Below are positions 17,222 to 26,758 of a stretch of 64,000 bases of DNA, piece after piece. Source of the DNA: Paraburkholderia acidipaludis NBRC 101816 (GTDB taxonomy: Bacteria > Pseudomonadota > Gammaproteobacteria > Burkholderiales > Burkholderiaceae); NCBI RefSeq assembly GCF_000684975.1, contig NZ_BAXZ01000007.1, positions 62,001 to 126,000 on the forward strand, given 5' to 3'. The notes under the pieces were generated by a model. That model had not been told where the DNA came from and did no database searches. It saw only the letters and a program-made list of their open reading frames with translations. The translations under genes and the position numbers were made by a program. Positions within the stretch are counted from its first letter, which is position 1; the number at the start of each line of letters is the position of its first letter.

Positions 17222-17292
17222 CTCGCGTTTTTCCGTGACGCTTGTTCCCGGGCCGCCAGCCTGCCCGGCGCGCGCCCCGCCGCCGGAATCGT

Positions 17293-18270
17293 TCACGCCA
17301 CGCGGCCTGCCTCGCTCTTCGCCATGTCGTATGGGTCGCGCAGGTTGCGCGCGTATTGCTTGGGCGCCATGCCCGACCAGCGCCGGAATGCGCGAATGAA
17401 GGCCTTTTCGGAGGCGTAGCCCACGCTCTCCGCAATCTCGATCAGGCGCCTCCGCGTATCGCGCAGCGCGCCGCTTGCCAGATACATACGGTATGAGGTG
17501 AGATGGCCGATGGGGGTTTCGTCCACGAGTTCGACGAAACGCGCGGAAAAACGCGAGCGCGACATGCCGGCCGCCGCCGCGAGCGTTTCGACGGTCCAGT
17601 CGCGCTCGGGATGCCGGTGCAAGAGCGCGATCGCCTTGCCGATCTGCGGGTCCATGAGGCCGCGCAGCCAGCCCGTATGACTGGCCGCCGAGGCGAGATG
17701 CGCGCGCAGCAGCTGCACGAACAGCACGTCGGCGAGGCGCGCCGCCGCGACGGCCCAACCGGGCTGGCACGCCATCGACTCGCGAATGAACGCCATCAGC
17801 GTGCTCGCGAGCCAGGGGCCCACCGCCGGATCGTTCGCGCGCACGTGGATGAGCGGCGGCAGCACCCTGAAAAGCGGACTGCGCACGGCCTCGCGATACA
17901 CCACGATACCCGTGTACAGGTCGCTGGCCGGCCCCCCGCCGCCGGCCGTGAAGTGCAGCGGCGTGTCGAAGCTCGGATGGATGCCCTGGTTCGCCATGAG
18001 GTCGTCGAAGGGCACCGGTTCGATATCCGGCGCCGACGCGAGCACATGTTCTTGCCCATGCGGCAGCAGCACGAAATCGCCCGCTTCCACGCGCACCGGC
18101 GCCATGCCCGCCAGCACGATGTAGAACGGGCTGCCAAAGCCCGTGCGGAACACCACGCCGTTCATGGCCGGCTTCAGGAACGCCCACGGCGCCGTGAGCG
18201 AGAAATGCCCCGTCACCACGGCGTCGGCGCGCAGGTCCGCGAGGGCATCGCTCAACAGGTCTATCGACAT
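17293..18270 (-). CDS. AraC-family transcriptional regulator (cupin_6 type)
   Basis: A 325-residue activator. The N-terminal sensing domain is an AraC-type cupin (FYIVLAGMAPVRVEAGDFVL near residues 48-68). The C-terminal DNA-binding domain has two helix-turn-helices: TVETLAAAAGMSRSRFSARF and IAESVGYASEKAFIRAFRRW. GSPFYIVLAG and the LHRHPERDW linker are typical of the cupin_6 subgroup. It lies last in the same direction as the molybdenum hydroxylase genes and is their most likely regulator. The ligand is unknown; aldehydes or N-heteroaromatics would fit the neighbours. Confidence 0.92.
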   Translation of the reverse strand: MSIDLLSDALADLRADAVVTGHFSLTAPWAFLKPAMNGVVFRTGFGSPFYIVLAGMAPVRVEAGDFVLLPHGQEHVLASAPDIEPVPFDDLMANQGIHPSFDTPLHFTAGGGGPASDLYTGIVVYREAVRSPLFRVLPPLIHVRANDPAVGPWLASTLMAFIRESMACQPGWAVAAARLADVLFVQLLRAHLASAASHTGWLRGLMDPQIGKAIALLHRHPERDWTVETLAAAAGMSRSRFSARFVELVDETPIGHLTSYRMYLASGALRDTRRRLIEIAESVGYASEKAFIRAFRRWSGMAPKQYARNLRDPYDMAKSEAGRVA

Positions 18271-18373
18271 CTCTGACTCCCTCCCCTCGGCCAGCAGCGC
18301 GGCTGGACACCCATCATCGCGATGCAACGATATCCCATTGCGCGTAAGCCCGCGCGACTGTCGTTCGACGCGG

Positions 18374-18718
18374 TCAGTTCGTCTTGCTGCCCGCGAGGAT
18401 CCACTGCACGACTGTTTGCGCGTCGGCGGCGCTGATCGCGTTGGACGGCATCGGCACGGCGCCCCAGACCCCGGAGCTGCCGTTCCGCACATGCGCGACG
18501 AGCATGGCCGCGGCACCGGGCTTGCCGGCATAGCGCGCGGCCACGTCACGCCAGGCCGGCCCGACAAGCTTCCTGTCGACGGCGTGGCAGCCGAAGCACG
18601 CATGCTGCGTGGCGATCTGCTGGGCACGCGCGGCGTCGATGACAGGCTCGGCATGCGCCGGGAAAACGGTGATTGCTGCTGCAAGCGAGGCAAAGGAAAG
18701 GATCGGAGTACGCAACAT
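18374..18718 (-). CDS. Periplasmic mono-haem c-type cytochrome
   Basis: A 114-residue protein: signal peptide ending FPAHA, then one CFGCH haem-attachment motif near residue 41 and the axial-Met region VPMPSNAI near residue 90. It lies 51 bp downstream of the molybdenum subunit gene, so it is the likely electron acceptor for the hydroxylase, passing electrons to the respiratory chain. In several IorB/NicB-type enzymes the cytochrome is fused to the enzyme or encoded beside it, which supports this. The start at 18718 is preferred since the signal peptide begins there. Confidence 0.92.
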   Translation of the reverse strand: MLRTPILSFASLAAAITVFPAHAEPVIDAARAQQIATQHACFGCHAVDRKLVGPAWRDVAARYAGKPGAAAMLVAHVRNGSSGVWGAVPMPSNAISAADAQTVVQWILAGSKTN

Positions 18719-18769
18719 GGAAACGCTTCTGGTTGTGGATAAAAGAATCGGAAAAGACCGCACTGGGTC

Positions 18770-20995
18770 TCACGCGAGCGTCTGATCGAGCGGCATCGTG
18801 CGCAGACGCGCGCCTGTCGCCTGATAGAGCGCCTCGGCCACGGCAGGCGCGACGGGCGGCAACGCCACTTCGCCGCAGCCCTGCGGAGCGCGATCGCTCT
18901 CGACGATCACGACTTCGATCTTCGGCATCTGCGAAAGCCAGAGCAGCGGATAGTCGGTGAAATTCTGCTGCTCCACCGCGCCGTCCTTGAACGTGATCTC
19001 GCTCCTGAACGTGTTGGTGAGCGCAAAGCCGATGCCGCCTTCCACCATTTCTTCGATCAGCATCGGGTTGATCGCGCGTCCGCAATCGATGCCGCAGACC
19101 ACGCGCTCGAGCTTCGCCTTGCCCTCCACCATGCGCAGCTCGGCGATGGTCGCGACGTAGGTGGTGAAGCCGCCGCCGCGCCCCGTGTAGAGGCAGTACG
19201 CGATGCCGCGATGCACGCCCGCGGCGGGTTTGCCGGACCAGTTCGCCTTCGCTGCGGTCCGGTCGAGCACGCGCACGGCGAGCGGATCGTCGCGCAGCAT
19301 GGTGCGCCGGTACTGAAGCGGGTCGATGTTGGCCGCGCGCGCCAGTTCGTTGACGAAACTCTCGAGGAAGAACACGCTGGAGGTGCTGCCCACGCTGCGC
19401 ATGAAGCTGACCGGAACCGGCTGCGTGACGTTGACCGAATCGACGAGCAGGTTCGGCACGCGATAACCGAGGTCGTAGAGACCATCGAGCATGGTCTCGT
19501 CCCAGCCGCCGGCCTTTTCGAAGTAGTCGCGCTTGATGGACCAGTAGAGCGACTGCCCCACCACGCGTATGTGCATGGCCTCGGGATAACCGTCGGCGCC
19601 CAGCGCCGCGCGCATGCGTGCCGAAACACCGGGGCGGTAGAAGCCGTGGCGAATGTCGTCCTCGCGCGAGCGGATCACCTTGACGGGACGCCCCACGGCC
19701 TTCGAAGCCACGGCCGCATGGATCACGAAGTCGGGCACGTACTTGCGGCCGAAACTGCCGCCAAGGAAGGTCGTATTCACGATCACCTTGTCCGAGGGCA
19801 CCTTGAAGATGGCGGAGAGCGTCCAGCGCACCTTGTCCTGCCCCTGGATCGGCCCCCAGACCTCGATATCGTGCTCGCGCACGTGCACGGTCGCGTTGAC
19901 GGGCTCCAGCGTCGCGTGAACGATGTACGGCGTGTGATAGTCGGCCTCGACCGTGGCCCGGGCGCCCTCGAAGCGCGCGGGCGCATCGCCGATATGCGTG
20001 GCCACCACGGCATGCTCCGCCATCAGCGCGGCCTTGCGCTGCGCGAGGATCGTGGCGCTGTCGAACGAAGCCACGCCGCCGTCGTCCCATTGCACGTCGA
20101 GCGCGTCGCAGCCCTTCTTCGCCTGCCAGTACGAAGCGGCCACCACGATCACGGCATCCTTCGCCTGCACCACCTCGACCACGCCGGGCATCGCGCGCAC
20201 GGCGTCGCGATTGCGCACGGCCACGGGCTTGCCGTTCAGCGTGGGCGCCATCTTCAGCGCGCCGTGCAGCATGCCGGGCACGTTCACGTCGACGCCGAAC
20301 TGCGCGCGCCCGCTCACCTTCGCCGGCACGTCGAGCTTGTGCAGCGGCTGGCCGATCAGCGTGTGCGCCGATTCCGGTTTCAGGCGCGGCTGCGGGTCGA
20401 GCGGCAGCTTCGCGACGTCGGCCAGCAGTTCGCCGTAGGCCACCGAGCGGCCCGTCTGCAGATGGATCACGCGGCCGCTCTTCGCCGTGCACTGCGTCGG
20501 ACGCACGCCAAGCCGATGCGCGCCGGCCTTGAGGAACGCCTCGCGCGCCTGCGCGCCCGCCGTGCGTAGCCGCGTGTAGAACATCGTCACGGACATCGAC
20601 GCCCCCACGAACTGCTGCGGCATCTCGTTCGCCGCCGAGATGCGATAGGCGTCGCGGCCTGTCACGAACTCCACGCTCACGAGGCGCCAGTCGGCGTCCA
20701 TTTCGTCCGCGAGCACTTGGGGCAGACCGGTGTACACACCTTGCCCCACTTCGCACTGCGAAAGACCGATGATCGTGCGGCCGTCCGGGTCCACGCGCAC
20801 CCAGTCGTTGATTTCGTGGAAACCCACGCCTCGCGCCACGTCTTTCCCGGTGCTGTCGGCCGCGGCAGCGTGCGTGCCCCACGTGAGCGGCAGCACGAGA
20901 CTGCCCGCCAACACGAAACCGGTCTTGAGGAAATCACGCCGGCTCTCGCGGCGCGGGGCCGCGGTCACTGCCTGCTCAGGAATTGGCTGCGACAT
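18770..20995 (-). CDS. Molybdopterin-binding oxidoreductase large subunit, isoquinoline 1-oxidoreductase (IorB) type
   Basis: A 741-residue large subunit of a xanthine-oxidase-family hydroxylase. It starts with a Tat signal (SRRDFLKTGFVLAGSLVLPL), so the folded Mo enzyme is exported to the periplasm. Molybdopterin cytosine dinucleotide contact regions are seen as TTFLGGSFGRKY and GCGEVALPPVAPAVAEALY. It hydroxylates an aldehyde or N-heteroaromatic carbon with water-derived oxygen. There is no FAD subunit, and electrons probably leave through the 2Fe-2S subunit to the cytochrome c encoded next. The gene overlaps the 2Fe-2S gene by 20 bp. Confidence 0.94.
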   Translation of the reverse strand: MSQPIPEQAVTAAPRRESRRDFLKTGFVLAGSLVLPLTWGTHAAAADSTGKDVARGVGFHEINDWVRVDPDGRTIIGLSQCEVGQGVYTGLPQVLADEMDADWRLVSVEFVTGRDAYRISAANEMPQQFVGASMSVTMFYTRLRTAGAQAREAFLKAGAHRLGVRPTQCTAKSGRVIHLQTGRSVAYGELLADVAKLPLDPQPRLKPESAHTLIGQPLHKLDVPAKVSGRAQFGVDVNVPGMLHGALKMAPTLNGKPVAVRNRDAVRAMPGVVEVVQAKDAVIVVAASYWQAKKGCDALDVQWDDGGVASFDSATILAQRKAALMAEHAVVATHIGDAPARFEGARATVEADYHTPYIVHATLEPVNATVHVREHDIEVWGPIQGQDKVRWTLSAIFKVPSDKVIVNTTFLGGSFGRKYVPDFVIHAAVASKAVGRPVKVIRSREDDIRHGFYRPGVSARMRAALGADGYPEAMHIRVVGQSLYWSIKRDYFEKAGGWDETMLDGLYDLGYRVPNLLVDSVNVTQPVPVSFMRSVGSTSSVFFLESFVNELARAANIDPLQYRRTMLRDDPLAVRVLDRTAAKANWSGKPAAGVHRGIAYCLYTGRGGGFTTYVATIAELRMVEGKAKLERVVCGIDCGRAINPMLIEEMVEGGIGFALTNTFRSEITFKDGAVEQQNFTDYPLLWLSQMPKIEVVIVESDRAPQGCGEVALPPVAPAVAEALYQATGARLRTMPLDQTLA

Positions 20996-21419
20996 GAACC
21001 GCCTCGCGAATACGGTGATAGGTCGCACAGCGGCACAGGTTCGTCACGCCCTGGTCGATCTGCGCGTCGGTAGGGTGCGGGTGCTGCCCGAGCAACGCCG
21101 CAACGGCCATCACCATGCCCGACTGGCAATAGCCGCATTGCGGCACGTCCTTCTGGATCCAGGCCAGCTGAACGGGATGCGTGATGTCGGGCGAGAGCCC
21201 TTCGATCGTCGTGATGGCGCGCCCCGCGACGGCGGAAACCGGCAGCACGCACGAACGCGTCGCCTCGCCCTCCAGATGCACGGTGCACGCGCCGCACGCG
21301 CCAATGCCGCAACCGTATTTGGTGCCGGTGAGGCCGGCCGCGTCGCGAATCACCCACAGAAGGGGCGTGTCGGGATCGCCGGCGAACGTAAACGGCGCGC
21401 CGTTCAGCGTGAATTGCAT
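20976..21419 (-). CDS. (2Fe-2S)-binding small subunit of a molybdenum hydroxylase, IorA type
   Basis: A 147-residue iron-sulfur subunit. The plant-type 2Fe-2S cluster motif GCGIGACGACTVHLEG lies near residues 36-51, with a further Cys downstream. The helical second cluster domain has CGYCQSGMVM near residue 95 and LCRCATYHRIREA near residue 130. It pairs with the large subunit downstream and carries electrons from the Mo centre. It is the first gene of the operon; its upstream region is shared with the divergent type I secretion genes. Confidence 0.95.
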   Translation of the reverse strand: MQFTLNGAPFTFAGDPDTPLLWVIRDAAGLTGTKYGCGIGACGACTVHLEGEATRSCVLPVSAVAGRAITTIEGLSPDITHPVQLAWIQKDVPQCGYCQSGMVMAVAALLGQHPHPTDAQIDQGVTNLCRCATYHRIREAVHVAANS

Positions 21420-21702
21420 GGTGTGTCTCCGCGAAATGTTGTCGCCCGAGGCGTGCTTGCACCGCGAACGCGATGAACGAAATTCTTCGCGCGGACGACC
21501 CCGGCGGCAATGACATCACGGCCCGATTCGGTTGCCGATCGTCCAGCGGGCTGGCCGGGAAAAGGTTGCGCGAGCATCGATAACATTACGTTTAACCTAC
21601 ATATTTGATGTGAGCCAACATAGATGAAAGTTTCGGAAATTAAGGGCCACATTTGCCTGAATAGGCTATTTCTCAAATTAGGGATCCATTAGACTCTGCG
21701 CC

Positions 21703-21720
21703 GTTTAGCAATTGCTTAAC
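21703..21720 (+). promoter_or_regulatory. 18-bp palindrome just upstream of the type I secretion genes
   Basis: GTTTAGCAATTGCTTAAC, palindromic except for one base pair, with a perfect AGCAATTGCT core. It ends 20 bp before the ATG at 21741, where no clear ribosome site is seen. It could be an operator for the exporter operon. The rest of the divergent gap (21420-21702) is A/T-rich with no gene. Confidence 0.4.
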
Positions 21721-21740
21721 GTTTTTGCCGTGCAGCTTCA

Positions 21741-23873
21741 ATGACAAAAAATCAGGATAACGAAGTAGCTTCTGTCGAGGATCCGGGGCTCGCCGCGCTC
21801 GTGACCATCGCCCGTTTTCACAACATTGCCGCCGACGCGGCCCAGCTCAAACATGCAGCCGCCACGGGCACCGGCCGCTTCACCGGCAAGGATCTGGTGC
21901 TCTCGGCCCGCAGCCTGGGCCTGAAGGCGCGCATCGTCGCGTTGCGGCCCGCGACGCTCGGCAGCACACCGTTACCCGCCCTGGTGCTCGACCGCGACGG
22001 CCGTCATTTCATCCTCGCGAAGACCGACGGCAAGACCGGGCTGATCCTGGAGCCGGGCGCGCCGGCACCCACGATCAAGCCGCTCGAAGAGATTGCCGCG
22101 CGCAGTACCGGCCAGATGCTGCTGTTCGCCTCGCGCGCGTCGCTCGCGGGCGAACTGGCCCGCTTCGACTTCTCGTGGTTCATCCCCGCGATCGTCCGCT
22201 ACCGCAAACTGTTGCTGGAAGTGCTGGGCGTGTCATTGGTGTTGCAGCTCTTCGGCCTCGTCTCGCCGCTCATGTTTCAGGTCGTGATGGACAAGGTGCT
22301 CGTGAACCGCACCTACAGCACGCTGAACGTCGTGTGCATGACGCTGCTGGTGGCTTCCGTGTTCGAGGTGCTGCTCACAGGGCTGCGCAACTACGTGTTC
22401 GCCCATACCACGAACCGTATCGACGTCGAGCTCGGCGCACGTCTGTTCCGCCATCTTGTCGCGCTGCCTCTGGGCTATTTCGGCGCGCGCCGCGTGGGCG
22501 ATACGGTGGCCCGCGTGCGCGAGCTGGAAAACATCCGCAACTTCCTCACCGGACAGGCGCTCACGGCCGTCATCGACCTGGCGTTTTCCTTCGTCTTTCT
22601 TGGCGTGATGTGCGTTTACAGCGTGTGGCTCACGCTACTCGTCGTCGCCTCGCTGCCCGTGTATGGACTCGTTTCCGCGCTGCTCGTGCCCGCGTTCCGT
22701 TCGCGGCTGAACGAGAAGTTCGCGCGCGGGGCCGACAACCAGTCGTTCCTCGTGGAGTCGGTCTCGGGCGTCGAGACGGTGAAGGCCATGGCCGTCGAGC
22801 CGCAGTTCATCCGGCGCTGGGAGTCGCAGCTTGCCGCCTATGTGAGCGCGGGTTTCCGCGTCAATCAGCTCGGTAACGTCGGCCAGCAGTTGATCCAGCT
22901 CGTCGGCAAGCTCGTCACGCTCGGCACGCTCTTCATCGGCGCGCGGCTCGTGATCGACGGGCGGCTTTCCGTGGGCGAACTCGTTGCCTTCAACATGATG
23001 TCCCAGCGCGTAAGCGCGCCGGTGCTGCGTCTCGCACAACTCTGGCAGGACTTCCAGCAAATCGGCATCTCCATGCTGCGCCTGGGCGACATCCTGAACA
23101 CGCGCACCGAGATTCCGCAGACGCGCCAGGCCCTGCCGCCCATTCGCGGCGACGTCTCGTTCGACAACATCCGCTTCCGCTATCGTCCGGATGCGGCGCC
23201 CGTGATCGACGGCGTTTCGTTCGACATCCGCGCGGGCCAGGTGATCGGCATCGTGGGCCGCTCCGGGTCGGGCAAGAGCACGCTCACGAAGCTGCTGCAG
23301 CGCCTTTATGTGCCCGAGCAGGGCATGGTGCGCATCGACGGGCAGGACCTCGCGCTGGCCGATCCCGCGTGGCTGCGCCGGCAGGTGGGCGTCGTGCTGC
23401 AGGAGAACCTGCTCTTTAACCGCTCCGTGCGCGAGAACATTGCGCTTTCCGATCCGGGCGTGCCGCTCGAGGCCGTGATTCACGCCGCGAAGCTCGCCGG
23501 CGCCCATGACTTCATCTGCGCCTTGCCCGAAGGCTACGACACCGTGGTGGGCGAACACGGCAGCAACCTCTCGGGCGGCCAGCGCCAGCGCCTTGCCATT
23601 GCGCGGGCGCTGCTCACGAGTCCGCGCATCCTCATCTTCGACGAGGCCACGAGCGCGCTCGACTTCGAGACCGAACGCATCATCCGCGACAACATGAAAG
23701 CGATCTGCGCGGGGCGCACGGTCATCATCATCGCGCACCGCCTCTCCGCCGTGCGCCACGCGGACCGCATCATCGCCATGGACCACGGCCGGATCGTCGA
23801 GCAGGGTGATCACGACGCGCTGCTGCGTCACGGCGGCTACTACGCCCACCTCGTCTCCCTGCAGGACGCCTGA
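21741..23873 (+). CDS. Type I secretion ABC transporter with C39-like domain, HlyB/RtxB type
   Basis: A 710-residue inner-membrane exporter. Residues about 15-140 form a C39-peptidase-like domain that keeps the His region (DGRHFILAK) but has no catalytic Cys, as in HlyB, where it binds cargo rather than cutting it. About six membrane segments follow (150-430), then the ATPase: Walker A GRSGSGKST, signature LSGGQRQRLAIARAL and Walker B ILIFDEATSALD. It drives one-step export of a protein from cytoplasm to outside. It is the first gene of an HlyB-HlyD-TolC set. Confidence 0.95.
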   Translation: MTKNQDNEVASVEDPGLAALVTIARFHNIAADAAQLKHAAATGTGRFTGKDLVLSARSLGLKARIVALRPATLGSTPLPALVLDRDGRHFILAKTDGKTGLILEPGAPAPTIKPLEEIAARSTGQMLLFASRASLAGELARFDFSWFIPAIVRYRKLLLEVLGVSLVLQLFGLVSPLMFQVVMDKVLVNRTYSTLNVVCMTLLVASVFEVLLTGLRNYVFAHTTNRIDVELGARLFRHLVALPLGYFGARRVGDTVARVRELENIRNFLTGQALTAVIDLAFSFVFLGVMCVYSVWLTLLVVASLPVYGLVSALLVPAFRSRLNEKFARGADNQSFLVESVSGVETVKAMAVEPQFIRRWESQLAAYVSAGFRVNQLGNVGQQLIQLVGKLVTLGTLFIGARLVIDGRLSVGELVAFNMMSQRVSAPVLRLAQLWQDFQQIGISMLRLGDILNTRTEIPQTRQALPPIRGDVSFDNIRFRYRPDAAPVIDGVSFDIRAGQVIGIVGRSGSGKSTLTKLLQRLYVPEQGMVRIDGQDLALADPAWLRRQVGVVLQENLLFNRSVRENIALSDPGVPLEAVIHAAKLAGAHDFICALPEGYDTVVGEHGSNLSGGQRQRLAIARALLTSPRILIFDEATSALDFETERIIRDNMKAICAGRTVIIIAHRLSAVRHADRIIAMDHGRIVEQGDHDALLRHGGYYAHLVSLQDA

Positions 23874-23875
23874 GC

Positions 23876-25297
23876 ATGAAAGCGATGAAACTTCAGGCGT
23901 TCGCCGATCTCGTGAGGCGCTACGCCGCGGTGTGGCGCGCCGTGTGGGATGTACGCAGGGAACTGGAAAGGCCCGCGCGCGATGCCAACCAGCTCGCCTT
24001 TCTGCCCGCGGAACTGGAACTGGTCGAGACGCCGGTGCATCCGGCGCCGCGCTGGACGATGCGCGTGCTGGTGGCGCTCACCGTGATTGCATTGCTGATT
24101 GGTGTGCTGGGGCGTCTGGATATCGTGGTAACGGCCAGCGGCGAGTTCATCCCGAATGCGCGGGTCAAGACGATCCAGCCGGCGATTACCGGCGTGGTGC
24201 GCGAGATCGGTGTGCGCGACGGCGAACGGGTCGCAGCCGGCCAGCTGCTCATGAAACTCGACACGACACAGGCCGCCGCCGATGCCGACAAGGCGCACGC
24301 CTCGCGGCTCGATGCCGCCCTGGCTGCGGCACGCGCGAACGCCCTGCTCGCGGCCCAGCGCGACGGCAAGCCGCCCGTGGTGGCGAACGTCGACGATGCG
24401 CCTGAGGCCCGCATGCAGGATGCGCAGCGCCAGGCCGAAGGCGCGTGGCTCGAATACCGCGACCAGTACATGGGCGAACAGGCGGAACTGGCAAAGCGCC
24501 AGGCGGAGCTCGACAGCACGCGCGCGGAAATCGCCAAGCTCGTGGCAACCGCCCCGCTCGCGCGCCAGCAGGCCGATGCTTACCGGGCGCTCGTTGCGGA
24601 CAAATACGTTGCACGCAACGATTACCTGGACAAGGAACAAAGCGCCCTGGACAAGGAAAACGAGCTCACGGCACAGCGCAGCCACGCGAACGAACTGGCC
24701 GCGGGGATCGCGGAGCAGCGCGCACAGGTCGAGGCGACCGCCTCGAAGTTCCGGCACGACCAGCTCGACGATCTGGAGAAGGCCACGCAGCAGCTCACGC
24801 AAAGCCGTGACGACGAAACCAAGGCGCAGACGCGCCAGTCGCTCATGAGCCTCACCGCGCCGGTGGCGGGCACCGTGCAGCAGCTTTCGGTGCATACGCT
24901 GGGCGGCGTGGTGACCACCGCGCAGTCGCTCATGGAGATCGTGCCGGACGACGCGCTGGAAGTTGAAGCACGACTGCAGAACAAGGACGTGGGTTTCGTG
25001 CAGGCGGGCCAGCGCGCGGCCGTGAAAGTCGAAGCATTTCCTTATACGCGCTACGGCTATCTGAACGGCACCATCACCGAAGTTTCGAACGACGCGGTGC
25101 AGGACAAGAAGCTCGGGCTGACGTTTCCGGTGCGTATCCGGCTGGAAACGAACCGCATCCGCGTGGACAACCGCTGGATCACGCTCACGCCCGGCATGGC
25201 GGTGACGGCCGACATCCGCACGGGCAAGCGCAGCGTAGTCGGGTACTTCCTCGATCCGCTGCTGCAGACCGCCCAGGAGGGGATGCGTGAGCGCTAG
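23876..25297 (+). CDS. HlyD-family type I secretion adaptor
   Basis: A 473-residue periplasmic adaptor with a short cytoplasmic N-terminus, one membrane helix (LVALTVIALLIGVLGRLDIV, about residues 63-82), a lipoyl half (TIQPAITGVVREIGVRDGE), a long Gln/Glu-rich coiled coil (about 130-330), and a closing lipoyl and beta-barrel half. The C-terminal GMAVTADIRTGKRSVVGYFL is the usual HlyD end. It bridges the ABC exporter and TolC. It starts 2 bp after the exporter stop and overlaps the TolC gene by 11 bp. Confidence 0.95.
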   Translation: MKAMKLQAFADLVRRYAAVWRAVWDVRRELERPARDANQLAFLPAELELVETPVHPAPRWTMRVLVALTVIALLIGVLGRLDIVVTASGEFIPNARVKTIQPAITGVVREIGVRDGERVAAGQLLMKLDTTQAAADADKAHASRLDAALAAARANALLAAQRDGKPPVVANVDDAPEARMQDAQRQAEGAWLEYRDQYMGEQAELAKRQAELDSTRAEIAKLVATAPLARQQADAYRALVADKYVARNDYLDKEQSALDKENELTAQRSHANELAAGIAEQRAQVEATASKFRHDQLDDLEKATQQLTQSRDDETKAQTRQSLMSLTAPVAGTVQQLSVHTLGGVVTTAQSLMEIVPDDALEVEARLQNKDVGFVQAGQRAAVKVEAFPYTRYGYLNGTITEVSNDAVQDKKLGLTFPVRIRLETNRIRVDNRWITLTPGMAVTADIRTGKRSVVGYFLDPLLQTAQEGMRER

Positions 25298-26714
25298 GAG
25301 AAGAACCGCACGGCTCGCGCTGCTGGCCGGCCTGGCCGTCTTGAGCGGTATCGCGCACGCCTTCGACGTGCTGCGCGCGGAACAGAACATCTCCGCGACC
25401 GCGGCGGGCGCCATGGACCCGGCATGCGGGTTCGACACGGCGCCGGGCCGTCCGCTGCGCCTCGCGGAGGCAGTCGAACGCACGCTGTGCAACAACCCGA
25501 AGACGCGGGAAGCCTGGGCGGCCGTGAAAGCCCAGGCGGCCGGCGTCGGCGCGGCGCGCGCGGCCTACCTGCCGCAGATATCGGCCAACCTTCAGGGGAT
25601 GCGCGACCACTCGGTGATCGATGTCGACAACCACCCGCTGCTGGGCTCGGATATCGAATCGACCGTGCATGCGGAAAGCGTAAGCCTGAACTGGCTGCTG
25701 TACGACTTCGGCGGCCGCGAGGCGGCACTGCGCAACGCGAACGCCCTGCTCGACGCCGCCCGCGCGACACAGGACGCCACCCTGCAGGAATTCTTTGCGA
25801 CAGCCGCCAAGGACTACTACGCGGCCCAGGCGGCAATCGGCGAGCTTGTGGCGGCCAGCGACGTCGAGGACATGACACGCCAGAGCATGATCGCCGCCCA
25901 GGCGCGGACCGACAAGGGCGTGGCCCCCATCACCGATGCCCTGCAGGCGCAGACGCAGCACGAGCAGGCGGTGTTCAGCCTGACAAAAGCGCAAAGCGAT
26001 GCGCAGACGGCACTGGGTACGCTCGCCGCCGACATGGGCCTCACGCCCGATATTCCGCTGGACGTGCCGCCGGTGACGGAGAACGCGGACACGGGCAAGA
26101 CCTTCAGCGAGCCGGTTGCGCAGATGATCCGCGACGTGCAGGACACGCATCCGACGGTGCGGGCCGCGCAGGCGCAGTACGAGGCCGCGCTGGCGAAAGT
26201 CTCGCAGACGCGCGCGCAGGGCCTGCCCTCCCTCAGCCTTGTGGCCAAGTACAGCCGCAACAACCAGCCGCAGAGCCTCGGGCTTGGGATGCCGACGTAT
26301 CCGGCGACGGGTCACGATGCTTACATTGGCGTGCAACTGGACATTCCGCTCTTCGAGGGATTCGGTCGGCACTACCAGATTGATCAGGCGAGAGCGCAGG
26401 CCGAACGGCAACAGGACGCCGTGGACGACGCGAAGCGGCAGGTCGCGCTGGATGTGTGGAGCAGCTACCAGACGCTCACGGGCGCGACGAAAAACGCGGA
26501 GAACAGCGCAAACCTGCTGGCGATTGCCCAACGCTCATGGGATGCCGCGAAGCATCGCTACGACGCGGGCGTAGGAAACATCCTCGAACTGATGAACACG
26601 CAGGCGGCGCTGGCCAATGCGAAGCAGCGGCGCGTTCAGGCGCTGGCGGATTGGGATAACGCGCGGGTGAATCTGGCGGCAAAGCTGGGGACACTCGGGC
26701 GGCAGGATTTGTAG
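25287..26714 (+). CDS. TolC-family outer-membrane channel of type I secretion
   Basis: A 475-residue TolC-type protein with signal peptide (LLAGLAVLSGIAHA), then two outer-membrane efflux repeats with long Ala/Gln coiled-coil stretches and a typical ending (RVQALADWDNARVNLAAKLG). The start is a GTG at 25287 inside the end of the adaptor gene, with GGAGGGG upstream; the 11-bp overlap suggests translational coupling. It forms the exit duct of the exporter. No lipobox is seen, unlike the NodT protein of the RND operon. Confidence 0.93.
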   Translation: MSARRRTARLALLAGLAVLSGIAHAFDVLRAEQNISATAAGAMDPACGFDTAPGRPLRLAEAVERTLCNNPKTREAWAAVKAQAAGVGAARAAYLPQISANLQGMRDHSVIDVDNHPLLGSDIESTVHAESVSLNWLLYDFGGREAALRNANALLDAARATQDATLQEFFATAAKDYYAAQAAIGELVAASDVEDMTRQSMIAAQARTDKGVAPITDALQAQTQHEQAVFSLTKAQSDAQTALGTLAADMGLTPDIPLDVPPVTENADTGKTFSEPVAQMIRDVQDTHPTVRAAQAQYEAALAKVSQTRAQGLPSLSLVAKYSRNNQPQSLGLGMPTYPATGHDAYIGVQLDIPLFEGFGRHYQIDQARAQAERQQDAVDDAKRQVALDVWSSYQTLTGATKNAENSANLLAIAQRSWDAAKHRYDAGVGNILELMNTQAALANAKQRRVQALADWDNARVNLAAKLGTLGRQDL

Positions 26715-26758
26715 CGACGCGATAGTTCCAGCGCCCAACTCACAACGGAAACAGTTCC

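Noticed and set aside
18546..20882. 778-codon open frame on the minus strand overlapping the molybdenum subunit
   Set aside because: It is an alternative frame of the same strand with Arg-rich nonsense composition. The frame at 18770-20995 has the Tat signal and cofactor motifs.
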